Origin: Reticulascus tulasneorum
Lineage: Eukaryota > Ascomycota > Sordariomycetes > Glomerellales > Reticulascaceae
Assembly (NCBI GenBank): GCA_001557505.1
Contig: LSAX01000001.1
Location: 4,092,001-4,156,000 of the forward strand
DNA length: 64,000 nt
Direction of reading: 5' to 3'
Shown here one piece after another: positions 12,044 through 23,800 of this stretch (positions are counted from its first letter, which is position 1; every line of letters starts with the position of its first letter). Below the pieces are notes generated by a model. The model was not told the DNA's origin. It did not search any database and was given only the letters and a program-made list of their open reading frames with translations. A program made the translations under genes and the position numbers.

Positions 12044-15000
12044 ATGGAGTGAGATGGGAAGGCGAAATGGAAAGATGGATTGGGATACCCGGCGTTGTGT
12101 CAACTGTAACGATCTACTTGTGTAATGTGTTTCTGCGGATATAGGTTACCTGGGTTAGAGTGTCATGAGTTACAAGCAGGCAACGGAGTCTATCGATGGG
12201 ATATTGTCGCATTCTTGGGTCTGGTGCTATGGCTTAGGAGTAGAAACTGATCTTTAAACTGTTATCCACTGCAGCCGGAGACTCCCTAACCGCCGATGTG
12301 AAACGGTATGGCTTCATGTGATGATTCTCGCCTAATGAAGGAAGCAAATATGTCACAGTCGAAGAAGTTGATAGAAGAAACTCGTCAACAAGTCGCTGAG
12401 GATCCAACATCTGCACATCCAAGATGACTCGGTAGGACTGGGAGAGTTCATGCTCGGCGAAAGCTTCACTTGAAAAATAGTACCAGAGTACTGAATCAAT
12501 AGAACGTAACATGCAAACCCTTCTTTCAAGTTGTCAAGAACAGGATGCGTGAATCAAGGCAGATAGCTTGAACGAAACGTGCCCAGTAGAGACAAAGCCT
12601 TGCTGCTGGTGGCGGGATCCACGAAGTTGGAGCCCAGAACATTCGGAAGGATGCACGACAAGAGCTCCGCTCCGGTGAGGCATACATCGCCGTGTATGCC
12701 ATGTTGAGCCGGGCATTGGTCGGCAGCGGCTTGTGCGACAGTGGCATGAGGATGGTCGTGTTTCTTGCTGTCGAACTGCGTGGGGAAGTGAGTCAACGAT
12801 CGCCGCCGTGTCTCTGGCACGATGGCTGACTCGACCCGACGAACACATTACTCCACGCAAGCCACTGCAACGATGTGAAGTTCAAAGCCGCGATCCCCGC
12901 CGACAGTAGGTTCATTAAACCCTCGGAGCCGAAGTACCAATCCTCCCCGCCATCCGAAGCCCCCGTCATCCGATATCCATCCCTCCTTTTCCCCAGGATC
13001 TCGGTCCCCGCAACCCGCACGACCGATCTCAGGAGGTCAACCGATCCATCGGCCAATGCACGTGTGAGAATCCTCCTTTCCCACTCCTCTCAGCTATTTT
13101 CGAATCCTCTCCTCTCCTGCAGCACGGGTAGCCGGGGGGCATTTCTTTTGTAACGCGCGGTATTTTCGGGGTGTCCCCCTCCCTGGTGATGGTGAAACAC
13201 ACCCGCGACGCCGGCACCATTCAGCCAAAATGGGGAATCCTGGCAGGTGCGTTTCATACCTATTTTGGAGAGAATGGGCAACACAGGCGTGACGAGAACT
13301 CGCGGGGTCCTCTCACCATGTTCGTGGCACGTTTTGGGCTTCTGCCCTTCGCATGCGTTGTGCTTTGCTACAAGGAGGCGCACGGCGACACTGAGAGGGT
13401 TGACTTGTGGCGCTGCGGAGACGGAGCATTGGGCCAGATTTCCATCTGAAGAAATCTTTGTCTGTGATATCTGACTAGGTCAAGTGCGAATAACGTGATA
13501 TTCCAAATGTCTAAGAATAGGGCGGATGTTTCTACATCCCCCCGCCCAGGTGGCTTGGAGCTTTGGATGACATTTGGTCGAGACGCCGGAGGGAAAGCTT
13601 CCTATCTCTCAGCACTTCCCTTGGTCCCGAGTTGCAACAGCTCTCATGACGTGAGGGAGCGCTAGTCTTGGTGTGTTTGGGAACCAAGATATCTTCCCGG
13701 CCCATTGAAACATTCTGTTCAGTATTACGCATTCACTCCCTCTAAGCCATCTTTCCAAGCTTGATCACCACCAGGCATGAGCCATTAGCCGAGTATTTTG
13801 TGCAGGCCAACACCAGGCTTAAACTGACGATCAACTGAGGAGGCACACCCCTCGGGACTCCTTGGCATCAAAGGCTAAGGCCAGGCCGGTAACTCGTACG
13901 TTCGATAACGCATGAACCCCAGACCCATCTCAAGTTGTTTCCGACGGAGACGGACGCCTGGGAATACTTTGTAGAGGTGTCTCGTGTGCCTGGATTCCGA
14001 CCACATGATCACCCTCGCCTACAAAGTCGAGTCGACAAAGGGAAACACATCCGTGCCCTTTGCCTGGATGACGTACAGGAGGGGAGTCGAGCCTTGTGGC
14101 TCTTCTAGACTTCTTACAAAAGCAAAGCAGGGCACGAGGCTGAGGATGACACAAAGGAGACCAGACGGAGAATGACCCAAACAGACTATCAGCCTTCCAC
14201 ACCGTCTCATGGGAGGGCCGGTACCGAAATTGCCGTCTCTGACCAAAGAGCGTTCTGCTTCGGACTTGATACCAGCTGTGCTTTGCGAAAATGTATGACT
14301 CGACACTTGTAATTGCATGAACAGGATGGACAAATGAATAAACAAAGGCACTACTCAGTGCACCTTGCGCGTGAAATTGATTGCAATGAGGCAGCCGCCA
14401 AAACGATCGCCAATGATATGCTTCGAGAAGACAAAGTCCGGGGATTCGGGGGGCCGGCTTGTCAAAGTCTCAGAAAGCCCAGACCTCAGGCCACTTCTGC
14501 ATGCTCACGTAGATCATGGCATCCCACCGTCGCAGCGCAGACCAGCAACCAGCGATTGATATCGCCCGACCAGTCCCATCTTTCAAACGTCCGTGGATTG
14601 TCTTATTCGGGAGGGTCCAAGTTTCCAGAAAAAGATTACTGGAGAGGATTGGGGCCAGCGCACAGGTGGCATCGGATTTTAAAAAGACTTGGCTCCCGGT
14701 TTAACCAATTACGCCCAGCGCAAAAACACAGTGAGCTCGATTGGCGGCGTTTCGGATGTCGTAATCTAAGATTTCGTGGACGAACGGGAGATCGAGCTCC
14801 TTTGGCTCCAGGAAATGAAGGAGCGGGCGCTTTGAGCGGCTATTGAACATTTTTCTTGCTTGCTGTTATTTCGCTAGCAAATTTGTCCATGATCCACTGA
14901 TATTCAGGGTCTCAGAGGCAATAGTCAGATATCGAGAAGAAGGATCATCCTGGCCACAATAGCAGCAGCGCTTTCGCTTGGAGCCGTGGAAACGCCTGGA

Positions 15001-17987
15001 CTCCAAGGAGTCAGTGCAAAGGAGTCCAGGGGCAATGGCTCAACACCAAAGAAATATCCTTTGCAAGCGAGGTTTACAAAGAGCCTAAAACAAAGACGTT
15101 TCTTTCTTTCTCCTGGATGAAGAATAGGCAAGACATCTGAGCTAGGCTTACACGTGCCCGTGTCGATGGGCTGCTCTTGCAGATATTCAGGGGCTGGTAA
15201 TGTGGCTCGCTCCCCAATCAGGGGCTGAAAGCCGAACTTTCCATTCACGTGTAGTAGATTGAAATTCGACATTTGCGCACTTGCAGTAGCAAAGCCGAGG
15301 CAAGACGCACCATCGATTCCATCGGTGCCAGCTGTAATAATAAGATTGGTATGGGCCAATTCCTGATTGCCACATCAGAGAAGAGTTCGATGAGGTGCCA
15401 TGGCAAGGATGAAAATCTGCGAAGCAATAGGGGAGGGAGGTTCAGCAGGTGCAGTCACACCGCTCTTCTCCTGAGAGAGATCTTGTGTTGGAGGGCGGAA
15501 GCACCCCTCCTGATTGGTTCCGCGACAAGGCTCAAGCTGCCCATCAGTGGAGAATCCGGCTTCCTCCAGGTCAAGTAGATCCTCCATAGCCGTTGAATGT
15601 GTGTGTGAAACTACGCCAGCGCCTGTGGTCTTACTTGCACGCACCAGGTTGGACCAGTACTGGCGTTCGACACATAAGCTAGGGCGTAGTTACGTACCAA
15701 GAAGCTCTTGAAGGCAGCTCGTCCGAAGCGAGCATCAAGGTGAGCAGGTGAGGAAGAATCTATTCTTGGTAGTGAAAAGGGGGCAGTGGGCCCAATTCCC
15801 AAACGGAAAGACGGCTACCCCCGAGGTTGCATTGCCGGACGTGTTCGCAGTCAGTAGTCATCGGACCCAGCCTGGAAGCCTCGGGGAATTTGAACGTGAA
15901 ATTAGCTGCCCCTCTTTATGGATGCTCTCGTGATGAGCAGATTTGGGGAGTGTGTTACGACTTTGGCAGTTCCTTTCACTAGTGCTGAGGCCGCCATCGA
16001 TTCAGACCCAAGCATCTGGGTTGAACGCTCCATGCGCCTCGTATTGCGAATCAGGAACCATCGCCAGGGGCGGGGGTGCAATCAGTGATGTGATGATCTA
16101 TCGAGCCCATCTTATTATTTGCATAGCAGATGAACAAACAGCAAATCCCGGCAGTCAGGTTTCGCTGTCGTTTCTTCAAGCGCTCGGATCAAGGCTGTCA
16201 GGCTCATTGGCCCGGAGGCAAACTGGACGGGAAGACAAGGGCCAGAGATCACGGGGAACGAGGAACTGGGTTCTTTACTCTGCAATATCGGGTTAACGAG
16301 ATTTTGAGCGAGACAATCAAGAACCTGACAACTCCGACGGGGCCTATCTTTCGGGGTTGTTTCATGGATATTTGGAAAGCTGGTTCAGCCATTCCCTTCT
16401 GACGGGTTGACAGGCACGGCTGAGGAGAGTGTGCGTGTGTGTGTGTGCTTTGAGACATCCCCCCTCGACGGCACCAAAGTCTAGACTCGCCGCACTGGCC
16501 CGTGGCGTTCGCCTCGCTCGCTAAAGGCATCTCGTACGAGCTTACATTTGCACCGCACGCGGGCTGGACGCTGACAGAGTCGCAAGGCAGTCGGTTTTGG
16601 CTGTGGTTATCATTATCGAGGACCCGTCTAACCGGATATGCTGTGATACCTGAAGTTATCAAAACTGCGCCGGTCTTGCCGTCATAGTAGGCGGGATTTC
16701 CTTGGATCGCCGTAATGTTGGGATTCTCAAATATGGTTTAAGATGTGGCTGCTTGCGATACTATCCCGGCCCATGCAGCTTCGCGTAGGACAAGCCACCC
16801 AGCGGGTAGTGTGTGCCGTCTGGGGGGGGTGGCGACCTACGAAAGCTGCCTCTTGCATTTTCTGGGAGAGGGGCTTGTGATCTTGTGGTCTGTGACACGA
16901 TGATGCAGCTTTGCGGGCGACGGAGAAGATTCATCAGATGTCGTCTTGCAGACTGATGCGGAGTCGAGTTTGGTGACGATGCATCCTTTGGGGCATATGT
17001 TCCGTCTCCTGCATTCACTTCCCTTGTCATACCGTAGTCACCAATCTGTACACAGCGCATACGCGGTAAAATGGGTCGTCTAGGTACTTTGTTAGACCGT
17101 CAGTGCCATTTTAGACTCCCCGGGGGCTGGCTGCGCGGACAAGCATTCGAGAACACACCATTCCATGTACCTGCAGAAGCGGTGCTACCTCCTGCAGGAT
17201 ACATGAGGAAACCACCTCCGTAGTAGGGACGACAAGACCATCCATCACTTCCCCTCGAATGATGAACAAGGGAACAATAACAAAGGTTTTCCGGCAAATG
17301 TAACGTGCTGCGACATGACAGCAGCAGAGCTCTCTGCTTGCTGCTGACCGTCTGCCTCCTTCTCAGCCACGCCCTCGAAAGAGTACTTAATTAGCGCCTC
17401 TTATTTTGAGAAGCACAGAGGTGTCAAGGTTGTGGCAGATCACAAGTGCTCTCAGGCTACTGAATTATTGAAAGTGTGTGGTGTGTTCTCTTGTCGAAGA
17501 CCACCCCGTTGGATCCGTGTACTCCCCACGAGCGCCAAGGCCCTTGGAGGTACCGTTTGACCTTCTCTCGATGTAGTAAAGCTGGTGGCAGGCCAGGATC
17601 CTGATTGGCAATTCCTAGCTTCTGACCCCGGCCCCGAGCTTTAATTAAGGCCTAGCACCGTGGCATTAAGAATCTGGGGGGTGAGTCGGCCGGCGTCCGT
17701 CCAGCATGGCTAGGCCAGGATGCCCACGGATCAAGTATTCCGCTGGCGAGTTCTAAATATGTATGTATTTCGTTCGTGTCATGAGCTATCAGGATCAAGA
17801 GACAGTGGACGCAAACAAGACCAGGCCTATCATGAGGAGTCTCCGTTTGCAGCTATCATGGTGTCAGAACGGGGAGCGGTAAGGAACTATGCCACTTAGT
17901 TTCGAACCTTGCGAGAAGGAAGGCTGAATCATACACTGAAGGGCTGACGTGAGAGGATTAGTAGCGCTGGGTGCGTACCCAGTGGTA
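12044..17987. other. Gene-poor stretch (5.9 kb), no supported gene
   Basis: Many overlapping short frames occur on both strands, none with recognisable domains. The longest is a minus-strand frame at 14925-15359 (144 codons), which cannot be assigned. There is a short GT microsatellite near 16430-16447. Base composition is balanced, unlike the AT-rich element that follows, so this is not an obviously RIP-affected repeat. It may hold decayed genes or non-coding transcripts. Confidence 0.4.
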
Positions 17988-18031
17988 AGTCAATCTAGCC
18001 CCCAACCGCCATCCCCACCAACCGGCACCTT
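17988..18031 (+). repeat. Left terminal inverted repeat of Fot1-like element
   Basis: Starts AGTCAATC directly after a TA target duplication. It shares an uninterrupted 27-nt core with the right end, from GCCCCCAACC to ACCAACCG. Five of the six mismatches against the right end are transitions. Confidence 0.92.
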
Positions 18032-18191
18032 GATTCCAATAGTAGATACTTCAAAACAGGTCTAATTCTCAACGCCCTAGCTATTTTATCTAGTTATTAA
18101 TGAAGGTATCATGGAGATCAGGTATATCTGATTACGTCCTAAGATTTCTATTTACTCTGGTAACCTCTACAAGCTGTTGAACTACCTTAAC

Positions 18192-19667
18192 TTATACAAT
18201 CATCACAAACCGACTACCAAGGCTTGGAGTAACTTTCCGACGTTTCTTTGGCTTTATATCTTCCAATTTAAGCTTAAGACGCCTCTTCTCAAACTATAGA
18301 TCAGCAATCTCAGCGTTTTTGATATTAATAACCTTAGCGGCTTAACGTAAAACTAACCGTTATGCTTAGTTTTACAAGCCCTCTTTTGTACGTAACTTAT
18401 CGATATGACCACGTAATTCAACGCCTGCTTTTAAGGTTACTAATAGCTAGGGAGATTTCTCTTTATCTTCTACTTCGTTTAAGGTTATTTTAGAAGTAAT
18501 CTCAAATACAAATAAATTATCTAACACCTTTTATATGTTAACTAGCCAGAGCCTTGTTATACGTTAACCTAATAAGATATTTCAACATATAAAAGTAAGC
18601 AGTCGAGCTTCTATATAATAGAAAAAGAATATATACTTATTAAGAGCTAATTTATAATCTTCATAGCTAAAATCATCAAGAAACTTACGATATACGGTCT
18701 TAAGAAGAGAAAAGATTAAGATATTAAATAACTAGGTAACATACGACGAATAGGCCGGTAAAAGGCATAGATATATCTAATTAATAATATAGAATAATAT
18801 AAAGTTATCTATAATATGATTATTATATTTGTCTATTATTATTAAACGTTAATCTTTACCGTAAAGGTCTATCCGAAAGTGGAAGTATTTTGATAACTAC
18901 TTATAACTAAGATTATCAGAAGTTTACCTATTAATTAAAGCCCTAAACTCCTAACCCTTAAAGGTATTAAGATTATCAAGAAACCATTAAGATTAGATAT
19001 TCTAGCCGATGAAAATCACGACTAAAGAGATAAAATTACCTTCTACGCTAATTACCTTGATGATTGAAACCTAAGTCTAGTTTTAAACTCTCTTAACCAT
19101 AATATAATAAGCTGGCCGGCCGTTAGGCCTTATTAAAAGACCAATATACTTACCATTAATACCATATCCTTCTATTATCCTAGTCTTGTCAAAGTTCCAC
19201 CGGTGTTAAGCTCAAATTAACTAGATAAATGGTTATCACAACATATCAAAGAGACCTTTCAATTTGTTAAGTTTAACACCTTTTACACGTTTAGTTTCAA
19301 CTTGCTTACCTTATAAGGTCTTTAGATCAGGGTGCCAGCTAGTAAATTTGGTAGTCCAATACTACCCAAGCGAGGTATTAATACCGCCAGCATGAAGGAT
19401 CTACGTCGCTATAAGTCGTAGTTGGCGATACGTTAGTAACTACCCTAGCGAGTATTACACGATAGCCCACTAAGCTAGCATACGCTCTTGTTCATCAGAA
19501 AACAGCTGCTGGTCAATATCGCGTTATTTTCTGCTGATAAAGCCTGTCAATCTATCATGGAGTATAAACCTAGGGATCTTATACTCTTTAGCAGCTTTCT
19601 TCTTTAATATACTATTTCTAACCGCTACGATGGCCGATTAGATATCTTCTTCTTTATATTTAGTCAT
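18192..19667 (-). pseudogene. Fot1/pogo transposase relic (about 490 codons, many stops)
   Basis: Read on the minus strand from an ATG at 19667, the frame gives 'MTKYKEEDI', then a stop at codon 10 where Gln is expected, and continues as a psq/CENP-B-type helix-turn-helix ('KKKAAKEYKIPR') and a second HTH with 'SDEQERMLA'. The catalytic region is visible. The first Asp is in 'NFDKT' (codon near 19190), the second in 'IIIDKYNNH' (near 18833), and 35 residues later comes the motif 'LPAYSSYVT' followed by 'LFNI', where the third Asp has become Asn. A charged leucine-rich tail ends in 'KPKKRRKV', a likely nuclear signal. About a dozen in-frame TAA/TAG codons sit where Gln or Trp would be. The relic has no intact catalytic triad and no open frame, so no active transposase can be made. 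Confidence 0.88.
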
Positions 19668-19774
19668 TCTAATGTCAAAGAATCTAATAATAACTTTATC
19701 TTTTTGATATTAAGAGAATTAGTTGAGATATTTGCAGTCAAAAGTTGTAGCGGTGAAGGTGTAAGAAATGAAAA

Positions 19775-19818
19775 AAGATGTCGGTTGGTGGGGATGGCGG
19801 TTGGGGGCCCAATTAACT
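19775..19818 (-). repeat. Right terminal inverted repeat of Fot1-like element
   Basis: Reverse complement begins AGTTAATT and matches the left end through the shared 27-nt core. It is followed directly by the TA duplication at 19819-19820. Confidence 0.92.
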
Positions 19819-20845
19819 TACCTACTAGGTAGGTAGGGCAGATAAACAGTGGCAGCCCTGCTGCCATCTTCAGCGCACCACCTTAGTGCCTTCAGCTTGT
19901 CATATTATGGTTCTCTGACTACTAACTAGTCGGGTGGTAAGATAGGTACTAATTGAATAAGCTGCACCACTGACAGGAAAGTAGTGCTACAATCACTTTC
20001 TGTGCGGAAATACTCTTCTCCACAGCAATCCTCCACTAGGGAGGGTGGTACTTAGTTCAGCGCCGCAGCTGGCAGTTCGTCAATGGCCTACAGCAGCTTT
20101 ACGCCGTCGGGCAGTGAAATTAGTGGGCCCGCCTCCGAATGATAGCGACCTTTTCAGGCACAAGGGCAGTCAGCACAACGCTAATGCAGTGGCAGAGAAG
20201 CACTGTTGCTTCCTTGTCGCTGGACGCATGGGGCGAGCGAGGTGACATCCTTCAAGGTTCGATTCCCCTAAAAGATAGTGTACCTTAGGTACTCCGTACA
20301 TCCACCTGTACGCCTCAAGGGCAGGTTCTCTTCCAACGGCAGATGCAAGCCCAGTCTGGAATTGCACACATCCCCCCCCCGGCTCGTATCAAGAGGTCCT
20401 TGTCCCTAATAGATTGAAGCATCCTTATCTGCGCCCGGTCCGACTTTTTGACTGACTGAGCAAGATGAGAGAGTGAGTGTGATTGACGAGCCGGTTTGAT
20501 TTTTCTCCTCAGGAACGAAAGTCAATCTAATCTCTCTCCTCTGTCGGTGCTGTCCATTCGTGACGAGCTGCTTGGGAAGAGCGACTCGCGTACTCCATTC
20601 TTTTGCGACCCAATCCTGGCATTTTACCTACTTCATTTTCTTACACTACCTTATTTCTCCAAACAACCTAACAAATACCGCCGCGCACCAGTCGCCGGCC
20701 GTCCCGCAAACAGATTTAATATATGCAACGGCAATCAGGGTCACCCAGGCATCTCGAAACCTCAACGAGGTGTCCTGCGTTAAAGCTCTGACCCTCCACA
20801 CCAATTGGCCGCCCGGCCATCTCACCAGCCGTTGCATTGCGGACC
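19819..20845. promoter_or_regulatory. Upstream region of the RhoGAP gene
   Basis: About 1 kb between the transposon and the RhoGAP start codon, with only short frames. It includes a C9-10 run near 20370. The last few hundred bases are C/T- and CA-rich, typical of a long fungal 5' leader. Confidence 0.45.
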
Positions 20846-23800
20846 ATGTCGCAGCTTGCGCTCCAGAGTGCCCAAGGCTCTAGGAATACACATTCCCAGC
20901 ATCAGCAGCCCCATCAGCATCATCATCATCATCATCAGCACCAGCCGCTGGAATCCTCTTCACCATCCGCCTTGGACGACAACCCAACTACAGGACGCTC
21001 GATCCAAGTGCTTAATCCTTCCAATACCAGCCCACCACTGCCATCGCCAGGAAGCCCAAGGTGCGTTTGCTTTGCTTACCCAACCAAGGAAGCCCAAACA
21101 TCCACTTGCTTTGCTATACCCTGCCTTGCTTCTTCCTCTCCTCTTCCTCTTTCTCCCCACCCCACGAACCCTACACCTTCTCATCGGGGAGAGTGTAATA
21201 AGACCTACTTGTTTGTACGAACGTTGAACCAAGACCCTAACGAGGGTATCGTGCGAGGTCTTGGCGATACGAGTCTCCTCAACTGGTTGTACTTACTCGC
21301 ACATCGTGTTTGGCGTTCTGTCGTGGAACTTTCCACGACCCTAATTCTGGCATCCCATAACTGATACAAGCAACCGCTTCCAGATCTCCTCGGCGGCCGA
21401 TACCTAGCCCGCTTCATACGACGACCACGGTCTCTCCACCAACGAGCCCTTCACCCAGCCGATTCAACTTCCAGTTCTCTGCGACCACGACGCGGCCGAT
21501 CCCAGAAATCGTGACAACACCCGTAGAGGACCCTCGTCCTCGCGCAGGAAAGGCAGAAGACTCGTTGGAATCGGAAACCTCATACTACCAGAGTGACTCT
21601 TCTGGCAGTGAAACGCCAGAAAAGAGACCCCCAGGGTGCGTCATCTTCTCGAACAGTCGAACTTTTCGGCCGCCGCAAGTCTTGAGAATGCTAATCTGAT
21701 GTTGATCTAAATAGACCGAGTGTTTTTTCAATCCCAACGAATGAGACTCGAAGCGTTTCTGACCCAGTATTGACGTCTAAGGCTCCTGTAGGCCTGCCCA
21801 AATCACCAATGCCAGGCATGGCAGGCCCGAAAACTGCTCCACGGGGCGAGGCGATAAAGGGCGCCCCGCGAAATTCCTCGATGGATTCTGCGATGTCCAC
21901 CCTGTCTACAAAGTCGCATCTACACAAGGACTCGCAAGACGCCCAATCAGAACCAACTGACATAGCCAGTCTCATCAAGACGGCCGGTAGCCCGGAGGCT
22001 GTGATACAATACCTCTTGAAGGAGAAGCAATCCCAGGCACAGCAGAATACTCAATTATGGAGACTTGTCGATAAGCAACGAGCTATGATCTTGGGCTTGA
22101 ACAAGGATCTGGAGAGGGCTTTGAAAGAGAAGGAGAAGTACAGAAAGAAGCTGAAAGAGGTCATGTCTATTCCGGAGATTGCAAAGCCTGTGGGCTCAGG
22201 GCCGACTGCCAAGCTACCAGAATTGCCTGTTGGTAAACGCATGCCCAAACTGGACTTCAGCGGACCCAAGGAACGCACGCTTGCTGCACCGGACTCGCCT
22301 ACCCTGGACTCCGACAGCCAGAAACACTCGCCCATCGATATGGCTCTTGCTCCTTACCCAATTACACCGCCAGCAGATCAGCCGAATGGCCCTCCGTCGG
22401 CGGTGGGTGAGATGTTGGATCCATCGCATGCAATGCCTCGGTCACACGAGCATGCATTCGACCAATTCGACCACGAGGCGGAAGACAATGCTGCACATGA
22501 TGCAAGAAAGGAGAAGGAAGCACAACAGTTTAAGGACATTCCCATCAGCCTGTCGGTTCCACCATCGAGAAGCTTGCCGAGCGAGCCTCCAAGAGTGCCA
22601 CCGCCGAAGCCGCCAACGGCCCATCCAGCAATCTCAGTCATCGAGTCCACCCCGATGGCTGACGAGAACCTTGCGCAGTTCCCTGCCCCGCCTCCACGAA
22701 AACCACCACCGGCGCCGTTGCAGCTCGGGAAGGAGAAGCGATCTACCCCAGACGAGGACGAGACCGATTCCGATTATGATGATATACTCGAGGTGGACGA
22801 AATCCTCGACGACAGACGTGGCCGACGACGAACAAGGGAGGAAGACGAGCGCCTACGTGAGGTTTTAGCGAAGCAAGAAGCGGAAATCAGAAGTCTGTCT
22901 AAAAAGAGCAAGTCGCAAAGCCAGAAGGGATCACCAATTGCCGCCGAACCACCAGCGGCTCAGACCATCCCCCCTAGCCCGAGACAGATTCCCCAGCATA
23001 TGTACAGGGAAAATGCCCCAGCATCTCTTGCAGGAATACTCAATGGCGAAGAGTTGGACCTAAGAAGCCCGCCAGCGCCGCTACTGAGTCCAGGATTGCC
23101 ATCCAGCCCAAGACCTTTTGCCCTGAAGTCCCCGATGAGTTCTCCAGCCATGTCTCCGCGCGGCTTGGGATCTTTCCCAGCGGCGCCTCTGTCTCCTCGC
23201 CCGCCTCGCCAACCGATACCCCTGCCATTAGGCGCTTCATTGGCGTCTCCCACTCCAGGAGAGCCGATACCGCTGAGCACTCCGAAGCCTCTCAACATTG
23301 TGAAGAAGACGGTTGAGGCTGGTCCACCGAGTCCAGTGAAGAGCAGGGCTAGCCCGACGGAACGCATCCGTGTCTTCAAGGGCCTGGTGACTGAAGAATA
23401 TCCGGACCTTCTGCTTCCTCCCAATGCCCTGCCTTCCATCGAAGTCAAGGTTGCTTCATCACGCATGAAGCCGTCGAGAGCTAGCTTAATGTCACTCACC
23501 CAACTTGAAGAGGATCCGGTGTTCACCTTGGCAGTGATATCGCGTTCCGAGAGGGCAGAGCTGTGGCGAGTGGAAAAGGACTCTCTCTCTCTTGCTAAGC
23601 TTGATCACAGATTGAAGCAATGCCCAGCCTTCACCGCCAAGACCCCCGAGAGATCTCTTTTCAGCGGCCACGCTCCTGCGAAACTTGATGCCAGACGAAT
23701 TGCTCTGAACCAGTATCTCGATGAGCTCTTGGAAACGCCACTTGACACGGGCACCGCTATCGAACTTTGCAAATACCTGTCAACCAACACGCTTCCCCCG

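Larger units (their letters stand above)
17988..19818 (-). mobile_element. Fot1/pogo-type DNA transposon, complete but RIP-inactivated (1831 bp)
   Basis: The element is bounded by 44-bp terminal inverted repeats and a TA dinucleotide on each side (17986-17987 and 19819-19820), as expected for Tc1/mariner-pogo insertion. Length, TIR length and the AGT start of the ends match the Fot1/Pot2 group of ascomycete elements. The interior is strongly AT-rich and no frame over 70 codons survives. The minus strand carries a readable transposase relic (18192-19667). Most damage is C-to-T on one strand or the other, with CAA/CAG codons turned into TAA/TAG, the classic result of repeat-induced point mutation. 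The copy is non-autonomous but its ends look intact. Confidence 0.92.

Noticed and set aside
14925..15359. 144-codon minus-strand frame that reads plausibly as protein
   Set aside because: No homologous motif, no supporting splice sites and no neighbours; a frame of this length is expected by chance at this base composition.
20251..20275. B-box-like GGTTCGATTCC suggesting a tRNA
   Set aside because: The flanking bases do not form a T stem and no acceptor stem or A box at the right distance can be paired.
22179..22868. 229-codon frame inside the RhoGAP gene
   Set aside because: Out-of-phase shadow of the disordered N-terminus; Arg/Ser-rich noise.
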